Assembly (NCBI GenBank): GCA_017994055.1
Contig: JAGOLL010000017.1
Coordinates: 1 to 37,478 of the forward strand
Source: Methanothrix sp.
GTDB taxonomy: Archaea; Halobacteriota; Methanosarcinia; Methanotrichales; Methanotrichaceae
Length of the DNA: 37,478 nucleotides
Direction: 5' to 3'
A program made the translations under genes and the position numbers. Below are positions 24,251 to 32,098 of the stretch, piece by piece (positions within the stretch are counted from its first letter, which is position 1; every line of letters starts with the position of its first letter). The notes beneath the pieces were generated by a model, which had not been told where the DNA came from, did not search any database, and worked only from the letters and a program-made list of their open reading frames with translations.

Positions 24251-25117
24251 ATGGAATCTTTTGCTGTCGTTATACCAGGAGGCTTAATGGCCGATGGTTC
24301 TCGCTATCAAGATGCGGAACTGCGGCCAATTACCGGGGCAGATGAAGTATTCTTGATGGACGCAAGAGAGACCCATCTTCCCGCCCAGCTCGTTACGGCA
24401 TTGCTATCCAGGTGTCTTATCCGCCTGGGGCCCTATGATAGGATAGATGAAGAGATAGTACGATCGCTGATAGTAGGAGATCGAGAATCTTTGCTGCTAA
24501 ACCTGCAGCGCATCACCTGGGGAGAGCTCATGGAGTGCGTCTTGAATTGCCCCAATCCGGAATGCAGAGAAAAGATGGACCTAAATCTGAAAGTAAGCGA
24601 CCTTCTGGTTCCTCCCTATCCAGAGATAAGAGATGTCTATGAGACAGTGCTCTCAGACAACAGCAACTCCTGCAAGGCTCAGTTTCGCCTTATCAGAGGA
24701 TCTGACCAGGAAGCGGCAGCAGATCTGGCTCATAGAGATCTCAATGCAGCGGTGAATTTACTTATAAATCGCTGTCTTGTATCAAGAGAAGGTGGATGCA
24801 GAGACAATAGTGGCGACTTGCCCCTGGAATTCGCCAAGAAGATCTCTTCATTGATGGCTGATCTTGATCGACAGGCTCTGATGACATTGAACTTCAGCTG
24901 CCCTTTCTGCCGCATGGAAATCGCCACAAACTTCGATATAGCCTCTTATCTCTTCAGAGAGATAGAGAACAGAAAGAAAAGCCTCTACAGAGAGGTGCAT
25001 ACTCTAGCCTTCCACTATCATTGGAGTGAGGCCGAGATTATGAGCCTGACACCTAAGAAGAGATATACATACCTGCAGCTACTGGATCAAGAGCTGGCCA
25101 ATGGAGGGAGGATGTGA
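24251..25117 (+). CDS. Baseplate protein, T4 gp26-like, with zinc-knuckle motifs
   Basis: The 288-residue protein has an ELRPITGADEVFLMDARETH start, then CLIRLGPYDRIDEEIVRSL and LTVGDRESLLL-like LIVGDRESLLLNLQRITWG. This is the pattern of the T4-type baseplate hub/assembly family (gp26-like) in eCIS and Myoviridae. Two knuckles, CPNPEC (about residues 100-105) and CPFC (about 218-221), probably bind one zinc ion. The end, LAFHYHWSEAEIMSLTPKKR followed by YTYLQLLDQEL, is a hallmark of this family. The stop overlaps the next gene (TGA at 25115-25117 against GTG 25114). No strong Shine-Dalgarno site precedes ATG 24251. The exact homolog within Afp/PVC is not certain. Confidence 0.75.
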   Translation: MESFAVVIPGGLMADGSRYQDAELRPITGADEVFLMDARETHLPAQLVTALLSRCLIRLGPYDRIDEEIVRSLIVGDRESLLLNLQRITWGELMECVLNCPNPECREKMDLNLKVSDLLVPPYPEIRDVYETVLSDNSNSCKAQFRLIRGSDQEAAADLAHRDLNAAVNLLINRCLVSREGGCRDNSGDLPLEFAKKISSLMADLDRQALMTLNFSCPFCRMEIATNFDIASYLFREIENRKKSLYREVHTLAFHYHWSEAEIMSLTPKKRYTYLQLLDQELANGGRM

Positions 25118-26652
25118 GCAATTTTCTCTTTGATGTATTGAAGAGGGGCGCGGGACTCACTTCTGATGTGGCTTTGCATCCGCCAGCATGGACAGCTCCA
25201 TTATCAAATTGGCTCTTTAAACCTCAAAGCTTTGCCGGATCTGATTTCCTAGAAGGCTATCAGACCGGAAGGAATGGCGACAATAGCCCCCGACTTGGGC
25301 TCTACGATCGGGCGCCAAGAGGAGCTTCAGCTGTATCTGAAGAAGGAAGCTTATTTGAAACACCGGCAACATTATCGCCAAAACCGTTGCTCTCCAAAGC
25401 TCATGCAAAACAAAATCTGCTCAATGAAATCAACGCAAAGCAAATTTTGCCCAATCAGATCAATGCAAAGCAAACTTTGCCCAGTGAAAACAATGTAAAC
25501 CAAAACCTGCCCAGCGAGATTAATTTGAGGCAAAGTCTGCCCAATGATATTGATTTAAAGCTGCCAGACATAGGTAATATAGATGCTGAGAAGCTCCGGC
25601 CTTATGAAATGACTTCAAGAATAGAAAAAGCTTCCCAAATTGATCATCATTTGCTATCAGAAGATGAACGAATGCGGCCACGCAAGATTTATCAATCTCT
25701 TGAAAAGGCTAGTGTCGAGCCATTTTCGGCATATAATGAGGTTATATCTGCCGACCAGCACCCTTCCGTTAGTTCAACAATATACATTCCGCAGTCGTCC
25801 AGAACATTACCGCAGAACAATATATCTCGATCCGAAAAAGATGACAGGATCACTGCAAGGGAGATTCAAGAACATGAAACATCCCTTCTGTCCTTACAGC
25901 ATGAAAGCGGTTCGGTGAAAAAAATCAGAGCTATAGAGCCAGCAGAAAATCAAGATAGGGATTTGTTTCCGGCTTCGAGCATTTTATCTGGCTCTATTAT
26001 CCAGGCACCGTCCATGCCGCCAAGACCGTCTTCAGTCGAACCTGCAGAATATACAGGCTCCTTCATGAAGGGATATGATGGCAAGGAAGCGGATAAAAAA
26101 GCTAAAACAGAGTCAGGCAAAATGGAGCCGGCGCCATTGATCGCAATAAGAGAGCTAATTGAAAAAGAGGGAGACAAAAGCCTGGATTCAAGGAGAGTAT
26201 ACCCTCCTAATAAGGGCCAAGATCGGCAAGCTCCAACGGCAGACATGGCCAGGCTGCAGAGAATTGAGAAAGCCTCATCAGATGAGCTTAATGCTGTTCT
26301 TGATACTGTGGAGAATATGCATGTAGCAGAGATTGCGATGAGAGGTTTTATTCATGAGCTAAATGAAAGAGATGCCCAAAAATTGATGCAACCAATGCCG
26401 AAGCCGAGAACGGAGTTGCTGTCAGAGAGGACATCTAATTCTCTTCCTGTGCCAGCGCTTGATGTAGAAATGCGTTCAAGATCAGCATCGTACTCAGGAT
26501 ATACAAAGGAACAGCGCATAGTACAGGTGCACATCGATACAATAGAGATAAGAAGCGCGGCTCCTTCTGCATTGCCAGAGAAGCCTCCTTCTCGTTTATC
26601 TGTGATTCTTGGATTTGATGAATATGAAGCGGTCAGGAACTATATGGACTGA
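25114..26652 (+). CDS. Low-complexity injection-system protein with a conserved C-terminal tail
   Basis: The 512-residue protein starts at GTG 25114, overlapping the upstream stop. Most of it (about residues 30-440) is hydrophilic and low in complexity, with few hydrophobic blocks, and is likely disordered. Residues 98-156 hold about six copies of a 10-residue repeat. The ordered parts are an N-terminal segment (MSNFLFDVLKRGAGL) and the C-terminal end, with VQVHIDTIEIRSAAP and RLSVILGFDEYEAVRNYM. The motif V-x-I-x-x-[IV]-E-[IV]-R is found at the end of a small protein in many eCIS operons at this position. The long extra region seems specific to this lineage. Function is unknown; a linker or assembly role is an inference. 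Confidence 0.7.
   Translation: MSNFLFDVLKRGAGLTSDVALHPPAWTAPLSNWLFKPQSFAGSDFLEGYQTGRNGDNSPRLGLYDRAPRGASAVSEEGSLFETPATLSPKPLLSKAHAKQNLLNEINAKQILPNQINAKQTLPSENNVNQNLPSEINLRQSLPNDIDLKLPDIGNIDAEKLRPYEMTSRIEKASQIDHHLLSEDERMRPRKIYQSLEKASVEPFSAYNEVISADQHPSVSSTIYIPQSSRTLPQNNISRSEKDDRITAREIQEHETSLLSLQHESGSVKKIRAIEPAENQDRDLFPASSILSGSIIQAPSMPPRPSSVEPAEYTGSFMKGYDGKEADKKAKTESGKMEPAPLIAIRELIEKEGDKSLDSRRVYPPNKGQDRQAPTADMARLQRIEKASSDELNAVLDTVENMHVAEIAMRGFIHELNERDAQKLMQPMPKPRTELLSERTSNSLPVPALDVEMRSRSASYSGYTKEQRIVQVHIDTIEIRSAAPSALPEKPPSRLSVILGFDEYEAVRNYMD
25405..25581 (+). repeat. Tandem 10-residue (30-base) repeats in the low-complexity protein
   Basis: The coding sequence holds five to six units of the type AKQNLLNEIN, AKQILPNQIN, AKQTLPSENN, VNQNLPSEIN, LRQSLPNDID and a shortened last unit. 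The DNA units are imperfect and rich in GCAAAGCAAA. They look like a slipped-strand expansion. Confidence 0.75.
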
Positions 26653-26672
26653 ATGAGGTTCAGGAGCCCAAA

Positions 26673-27887
26673 GTGAGCGATTTCTCAGCCATTGCCGGGG
26701 TGAGCACAACCCTCAAAACATTACTTGTGGATCAGATGGAGACGGAGGTTCCCGTGATCTTAGCCCCGCCAGATGTCCCCGTCAGCGGCGCCGCAGGTGC
26801 TCGCGTAAACCTGTTCTTATACAGGGTCACTGAGGATGCTCAGCTGAAAAATCAGGAGATTCTAGGTGCAGGAAATCCTGCAGACTATGGCCAGCCGCCG
26901 CTGTCCTTGGACCTGCATTACCTGATTACTGCATATGGAAGCACAGATGAAGACGATGTAGATGCTCAGAGAATACTGGGCGACGCCATGAGGGTGCTGC
27001 ACGATCATGGGATGATCACGGAGAAGCTGCTGAGGAAAAAGGGAGATAAAGCCGATCAGCCGGTTCTGGATCCCAGCCTCAGAGATCAGTTTGAAAAGAT
27101 CAAGGTTTACCTTGATCCCATCAGCCTGGAGGACCTTACCAAGATCTGGACAGCTCTTACCAAGCCTTATAGGCTATCAGCAGCCTATTCAGTAGGATTG
27201 GTGCAGATCAGGGGCAAGAGCCTTTCGACCATCCCTAAGCTGGTGGGAGAGCCTCCATCCAGAGGGCCCAAGGTGTATGTTCCTTCTCTGCATATGCCTT
27301 GGATTGCTGAGCTGCGTCTGCGTCGCCTGGAAGACTTGCCGGAGATCGAACGGAGAGTTCCTTATGGAAGAATTGGCGATACTCTGATAATCCTGGGACG
27401 GAGTCTCGGCCATAGCGATAACAGGATTATGCTGGGAAGGGCGGATGCCACAGCATGGATAACGAAGAGATGGCATGATCGCATTGAAGTGGTAATACCT
27501 CAGGACGATCTTCTGCAGCCAGGTCCTCAGATCGCCACAGTGATCTTCGATTTGATGATAGGGTATCCACCAGAAAAACATGCGGGCTTCCCATCAAACC
27601 AGGCGGTATTTATGCTGGTGCCGAAGATTGAGGCGCTGAATTCCGATCTCGATGCATCTCCTAAAACCCTGGAGATCACCGGCTCTCGGCTCTTCTCTCC
27701 CAACATGGAATGCATGACAATAATCGGAAGCAGAGTAATAAGCTCAAAAGGATACAATATTTACAGAGAGTCCGGAAAGATCGCATTCGATCTGCCTGAA
27801 GATCTTGGCGCAGGAGAGTACCCTGTGCGGGTAAGGGTGAACGGAGCGGAGAACATAGAAGACAAGATACTGGTTATTCCGGCATGA
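26673..27887 (+). CDS. Tail terminator / DUF4255 protein (Pvc16/Afp16-like)
   Basis: The 404-residue protein has an N-terminal DUF4255 domain (about 1-190): SAIAGVSTTLKTLLVDQMET, ARVNLFLYRVTEDAQLKN, LSLDLHYLITAYGSTDED and RILGDAMRVLHDHGMI. Afp16/Pvc16 proteins with this domain cap the distal end of tube and sheath and fix particle length. The C-terminal half holds two or more IPT/TIG-like beta domains (YGRIGDTLIILGRSLGHSDN, then LEITGSRLFSPNMECMTIIG), which are common in longer versions. The GTG start at 26673 follows AGGAG by about 8 bases. The next gene overlaps its stop by 4 bases (ATGA), as expected for tightly coupled genes. Confidence 0.88.
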   Translation: MSDFSAIAGVSTTLKTLLVDQMETEVPVILAPPDVPVSGAAGARVNLFLYRVTEDAQLKNQEILGAGNPADYGQPPLSLDLHYLITAYGSTDEDDVDAQRILGDAMRVLHDHGMITEKLLRKKGDKADQPVLDPSLRDQFEKIKVYLDPISLEDLTKIWTALTKPYRLSAAYSVGLVQIRGKSLSTIPKLVGEPPSRGPKVYVPSLHMPWIAELRLRRLEDLPEIERRVPYGRIGDTLIILGRSLGHSDNRIMLGRADATAWITKRWHDRIEVVIPQDDLLQPGPQIATVIFDLMIGYPPEKHAGFPSNQAVFMLVPKIEALNSDLDASPKTLEITGSRLFSPNMECMTIIGSRVISSKGYNIYRESGKIAFDLPEDLGAGEYPVRVRVNGAENIEDKILVIPA

Positions 27888-30046
27888 CCTCGGTTGAAGA
27901 TGAAGTTAGGGCGGAGATGAACTGGGCATATCTCAGAGCAGAGATCGACCGACTCCGCCTTAAGTTTCAGCGCAAGATCATATGGCTTCGTCAAAAATGG
28001 AAACATGATCCTCTCAGGGATTACCAGGGAATGGTGATCAGCGAGACAAAGGCCGATTGGCTGATGGCAGGTGAAGACTGCCTGGCTGAAGAGCGCTTCT
28101 GCAGCGAAAGCGAGGAGATATCCACTATCGATCGATCCATTGCAATGATCGAGGTAGAGATAGATGATCAGAGAAGAGCTTTTGAAAGAGCCGGCTGTCT
28201 GCCGCCACTGGAGGTGATTACTCGCCTCTTTTGCCTGACCTCCTTCGAACGCAATGTTCTTCTGCTCTGTTTTGCGCCCGAATTGTATCCCGAATTTGAG
28301 CAGATTTATGCCTACATCCAAGACGATGCAAACCGCAGATATCCTACCCCTCAATTAGCTATTGCATTATTTGGCCAGGATATGGCGATATTTGAGGCAA
28401 GGTCCAGCTTCATGTCGGCAAGTCCCATGCGCCGGCTTCGACTGATAACGCTTGAATCAGGCCCTTATCCCTCAACGGCGCAGTCCTTGCGGCCACTGAA
28501 GCTTGAGGACCGAATTGCCGATTATCTTATGGGAGTGAATCAGCTCGACGACAGGGTGGCCAATCTGCTCTCTCCCCTCACTAATGTGCCGCTCTCTCCA
28601 GAAGCAAATGATCTGGCAGACCGGATAGCATGCAGCATAACCTCCAGGGCCAGAGAGAGCCTGCAGCCCTCCATAAATCTGATTGCTCGCAAAGGAGCAG
28701 ACAAAGAGGCCATTGCCTCTGCATTATGCAACAGGCTGGGCATACAGATATTTTCTCTGAATCTGACGAGGCTCTTTGCCATTGATATTCAGCGCCAAGA
28801 GATGCTTCGCCTGATAGAACGCGAGGCCATGCTGAACCAATTTGCTCTGTATATAGAGATGCCATCTGATGGCACATATAATGAAGAGTCTTTAGTTCGG
28901 GCAAATGAGTTGATCGAGCAGCTGAGCCTCTTCCTGATCATAGGAAGCGAGGAGCGATGGAGGACTAAGAAGGAGATGATCTCGATCCATGTGCCGGGAA
29001 TAGATGCAAAAGCAAGGCGCTTGATATGGAATCAGCACTTCCCAGAGATGGGAGCCGGACATGGCCATGAACTGGATCTCATAGCTCAGCAGTTCGAGCT
29101 AGATCCATTCTCCATAGCCCAGGCTGCTCTGGCGGCAAGAGACAGAGCCTGCTTCTGTCAGTCCAGCGATATCTCTACCTCAATTCTCTGGGAAGCATGC
29201 CGGGAACAATCCGGCTGGAGGATGGAAGAGCTAGGACAGCGCATAATTCCCGTCCAATCATGGAAAGACATAGTCCTGCCTGAGGATCTGCTCCGCCAGT
29301 TGCACGAGATAGCCTCTCAGGTAGCCTATCGTACTCAGGTCTACGAGCAGTGGGGCTTTGGAGAGAAACTGGGAAGAGGGCGAGGAATCAGCGCCCTTTT
29401 CTCCGGACCGAGCGGTACAGGAAAGACCATGGCGGCAGAGGTTCTGGCCAATCATCTGCAACTGGACCTGTTCCGCATCGACCTGGCAGGAGTGGTAAGC
29501 AAGTACATAGGGGAGACGGAAAAGAACCTCAAAAAGGTATTTGATGCGGCCGAGCAGAGCGGGGCAATCCTCTTCTTCGATGAGGCCGATGCCCTCTTCG
29601 GCAAAAGAACTGAGGTCAAGGACAGCCATGATCGATATGCCAACATAGAGGTGAGCTATCTGCTTCAGCGGATTGAGGATTATCGAGGGCTGGCCATACT
29701 GGCCACCAATTACAAATCAGCCCTGGACAGGGCATTCTTGAGAAGGATTCGCTTCCAGCTGGATTTTCCTCTGCCGGACGCGATTAGCCGCCGCCAGATA
29801 TGGCAGCAGGTCTTTCCGCCCCAGGCAGAAGTAGATTCTCTGGATTATGATTTCCTGTCCCGGCTGGAGATCTCCGGCGGGAACATCAAGAATATCGCCC
29901 TCAATGCTGCTTTTTTTGCTGCCAGCCAGGGATCGCCCATTCAAATGGCTCATATCCTCCTTTCCACCCGCAGAGAGTATGCCAAGATCGATAAGCTTAC
30001 GACCGAGGCCGAGTTCGGGGCTCACTACAAGTCGATGAAATCATGA
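27884..30046 (+). CDS. AAA+ ATPase of the injection system (Pvc15/Afp15-like)
   Basis: The 720-residue protein has an N-terminal accessory half (about 1-470) and a C-terminal AAA+ domain. Walker A is GPSGTGKT (508-515), Walker B is FFDEADALFG with D566 and E567, the sensor is LATNYK and the arginine finger is in AFLRRIRF. A second, degenerate ATPase-like domain is plausible around residues 240-370, without a P-loop. All known eCIS loci encode such an ATPase. In Afp and PVC the ortholog is needed for particle assembly or cargo loading, though the exact step is not settled. The start ATG overlaps the stop of the DUF4255 gene. Cellular location should be cytoplasmic. Confidence 0.93.
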   Translation: MTSVEDEVRAEMNWAYLRAEIDRLRLKFQRKIIWLRQKWKHDPLRDYQGMVISETKADWLMAGEDCLAEERFCSESEEISTIDRSIAMIEVEIDDQRRAFERAGCLPPLEVITRLFCLTSFERNVLLLCFAPELYPEFEQIYAYIQDDANRRYPTPQLAIALFGQDMAIFEARSSFMSASPMRRLRLITLESGPYPSTAQSLRPLKLEDRIADYLMGVNQLDDRVANLLSPLTNVPLSPEANDLADRIACSITSRARESLQPSINLIARKGADKEAIASALCNRLGIQIFSLNLTRLFAIDIQRQEMLRLIEREAMLNQFALYIEMPSDGTYNEESLVRANELIEQLSLFLIIGSEERWRTKKEMISIHVPGIDAKARRLIWNQHFPEMGAGHGHELDLIAQQFELDPFSIAQAALAARDRACFCQSSDISTSILWEACREQSGWRMEELGQRIIPVQSWKDIVLPEDLLRQLHEIASQVAYRTQVYEQWGFGEKLGRGRGISALFSGPSGTGKTMAAEVLANHLQLDLFRIDLAGVVSKYIGETEKNLKKVFDAAEQSGAILFFDEADALFGKRTEVKDSHDRYANIEVSYLLQRIEDYRGLAILATNYKSALDRAFLRRIRFQLDFPLPDAISRRQIWQQVFPPQAEVDSLDYDFLSRLEISGGNIKNIALNAAFFAASQGSPIQMAHILLSTRREYAKIDKLTTEAEFGAHYKSMKS

Positions 30047-30312
30047 GCCGATACGTGCACTCGATTGAGATAGACCGCATAGTATTATCAGGCATAGAGC
30101 TGAAGCAGGATCGGGCAGAGCGCATCAGGACTATGGTGGAGATAGAGCTGCAGAGAATGCTGGAGCGAGAAGGCCTATCGGAAAGCCTGGTCGGAAAGGA
30201 GGTCTCTCGCCTGGAGATGCCGGAAATCTATCTGACAAAGCCCTATGACGAAGAGGAGATTGTATCCTGCCTGGCCATGAGCATCTATAGGGCTTTGATA
30301 AGCATCAGGTGA
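30043..30312 (+). CDS. Small conserved injection-system protein
   Basis: The 89-residue protein starts with an ATGA overlap to the ATPase gene. Its pattern, HSIEIDRIVLSGIELKQDRA, then ERIRTMVEIELQRMLEREGL, and a terminal ALISIR, occurs in small proteins next to the ATPase or DUF4157 genes in many eCIS loci. It is acidic and helical, with no metal motif. I infer a chaperone or adaptor role for effector loading from position only. The frame continues open after the stop with one further in-frame stop; see the gap after it. Confidence 0.65.
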   Translation: MSRYVHSIEIDRIVLSGIELKQDRAERIRTMVEIELQRMLEREGLSESLVGKEVSRLEMPEIYLTKPYDEEEIVSCLAMSIYRALISIR

Positions 30313-30532
30313 ACTTTGATAAGGGCTCCTCACTGTTATGTGTGGGTGGATTCGAATCCTGAGGCTTGATCAGAATTATTGCCAAATTGCCAGGATGCGG
30401 CCGTCATTGAAGAATCATATCAATTGCTTCTCAAGCTGGACTCATTGGGAGGCTTTGCATCAGGATTTGAGAATCGATATCCTTAGTTTTCCACAGAGAA
30501 TAGCGAAGAGCCTGGATAAGGAGGAAGGATAA
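30313..30532 (+). other. Gap with protein-like remnant frames
   Basis: In the frame of the preceding gene, the sequence from 30370 to 30486 reads protein-like (SELLPNCQDAAVIEESYQLL and LKLDSLGGFASGFENRYP), interrupted from the preceding gene by stops at 30310 and 30367. Another frame gives 64 codons from ATG 30338. Neither has a convincing start with a Shine-Dalgarno site, so I call no gene here. AGGAGGAAGG near 30519 is the ribosome site for the next gene. Confidence 0.35.
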
Positions 30533-32002
30533 ATGCCCAAGTTTTCAGGAAGACGAAGAAAGGTTAAACGTGATCATACACCTGGCTTTATCAAATCAGA
30601 TAGGTCAATTGCCATCTGTCGGTCGGAGAACCATTCCAGCACTATCAGGACATTGCAGCAAGCCCTCGGAAATCAGATCGTTCAGAGGATGCTTCAATCA
30701 CATTCCCTCCAGGCAAAATTCGTTGTAAACAAACCCGGTGATAGGTATGAGCTGGAGGCGGATCGGGTGGCAGAGAGGGTGATGCGAATGGGGAAGCCCT
30801 GCACTGCATGCCAGAAGGATGAGGTAGAGATGCTGCAAGCAATGCCTTTAGCCGGACAGATTACGCCTCTCGTGCAGAGGGAGGCTGCACCAGAAGAAGA
30901 GGAGGAAATTCAAAGGCAGGCTGCCCCAGAAGAGGAGGAGCAAGTCCAAAGGGAAGCTGCGCCAGAAGAAGAGGAGGAAATCCAGACGAAGAGAGCGGAT
31001 GGAGGATCATCTCATCTGTGCTCCATTCTGGATGCACAGATCAAATCCTTGAAAGGGCGCGGAGACCCTCTTCCAGGGACCGTGCGCAACTTCTTCGAGC
31101 CGAGATTCGGCTGCGACTTCAGCCATGTGCATGTCCACACCGATCCTCAAGCGATGGCCACTGCCCGCTCACTGAATGCTCAGGCTTTTACCATAGGAAG
31201 AGACGTGGTCCTCGGAAGCGGCCGATCTTCAATGCAGACGGAGGGGGGCAAGAGGCTTCTGGCTCATGAGCTGACACACGTGGTTCAGCAGGGCGGCGGC
31301 TCCTCCGGACCGGTCCGGGTGAGCCGGAGCGCGCAGCGGGTTTCCCGCCAGATTACCGTCCACCCCGCAACCTCCGATGTAAGCCGGATCGATACATCGA
31401 GGAGTTCGGCTCAGATCGGAGTTATGGCGGCGGGAGGAGGAATTGCCTACGGTCTGACTCGACATCACATTCCTCCAATGATTGGCATTCCAGATACGAT
31501 GCCCAGGAAGCGCGGGCGCAGCTGGCAGGTCGCACTTTGGAGGGCAGATGCCTTTCCCCGAGTCGACAACACCATCTACATCGCCAGCGACCTGGCTGCA
31601 AATAGCTGCCCTTTCAGGAAGAGTCTGGATCACGAGGCAAATCATTGGCTCGATGCTTACGCCATCATAGTACGACACGGAGAGCATCTAGCAAGCGACC
31701 TGGGAGAGCTGCCGGGGCCCAGCAATCCGGTGGCTGCCGCAACCGTACGCCAGGCTCGAGAGGCTAGGCGGGATATTCTGGACCGGATGGCGAGAATTGA
31801 GAGATGCGTGATGAGCCAGACCTGCTACGACATTTACCGGACAGATAGAGCCAGGGATGTCCGGGAGTATCCAAATGTATTTGATGAATGCCCGGCCCCT
31901 CGCCCGCCCGTGCCACGGCTAGTGCCAGTTGGAGGACTGGTAAACGTGCTTTGCCGGCCGGCTCCGGATGGCTGCCCAAGGCCTACCGTACCCTTCCCCT
32001 GA
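30533..32002 (+). CDS. DUF4157 effector 1, with a second HEXXH motif
   Basis: The 489-residue protein is a probable cargo of the injection system. The N-terminus has GNQIVQRMLQSHSLQAKF and PGDRYELEADRVAERVM, a leader seen in eCIS effectors. Acidic repeats lie at residues 114-150. DUF4157 spans about 165-260, with KGRGDPLPGTVRNFFEPRFG, DFSHVHVHTDPQA, FTIGRDVVLGSG and LLAHELTHVVQQ; H245-E-L-T-H249 resembles a zincin site. A C-terminal domain from about 280 carries SLDHEANHWLDAY (H367-E-A-N-H371), a second zincin-like motif, with DVREYPNVFDEC and proline-rich ends. This suggests a peptidase toxin or another metal-dependent activity. No dedicated immunity gene is adjacent. Start ATG 30533 follows a strong GGAGGAAGG. 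Confidence 0.85.
   Translation: MPKFSGRRRKVKRDHTPGFIKSDRSIAICRSENHSSTIRTLQQALGNQIVQRMLQSHSLQAKFVVNKPGDRYELEADRVAERVMRMGKPCTACQKDEVEMLQAMPLAGQITPLVQREAAPEEEEEIQRQAAPEEEEQVQREAAPEEEEEIQTKRADGGSSHLCSILDAQIKSLKGRGDPLPGTVRNFFEPRFGCDFSHVHVHTDPQAMATARSLNAQAFTIGRDVVLGSGRSSMQTEGGKRLLAHELTHVVQQGGGSSGPVRVSRSAQRVSRQITVHPATSDVSRIDTSRSSAQIGVMAAGGGIAYGLTRHHIPPMIGIPDTMPRKRGRSWQVALWRADAFPRVDNTIYIASDLAANSCPFRKSLDHEANHWLDAYAIIVRHGEHLASDLGELPGPSNPVAAATVRQAREARRDILDRMARIERCVMSQTCYDIYRTDRARDVREYPNVFDECPAPRPPVPRLVPVGGLVNVLCRPAPDGCPRPTVPFP
30872..30979 (+). repeat. Three 12-residue acidic repeats in effector 1
   Basis: Units VQREAAPEEEEE, IQRQAAPEEEEQ and VQREAAPEEEEE follow one another in frame (36 bases each), then IQTKRADG. 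The same acidic, QTK-ended style recurs in effector 2. Confidence 0.85.
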
Positions 32003-32098
32003 GATTTTATTAGAATTCTGTCCAATTGTTGGAACATTCGGATCCATCTTGCAATCGCTTTCAAGCTTAAGGATAACCTAAATTCGGGAAACGAGGTC

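Noticed and set aside
25405-25581. CRISPR-like repeat array
   Set aside because: The 30-base units are adjacent with no spacers and stay in the reading frame as 10-residue protein repeats.
30338-30532. A 64-codon frame ending directly at the start of effector 1
   Set aside because: It lacks a ribosome site and its composition is unlike the neighbours. The GGAGGAAGG inside its end serves the next gene.
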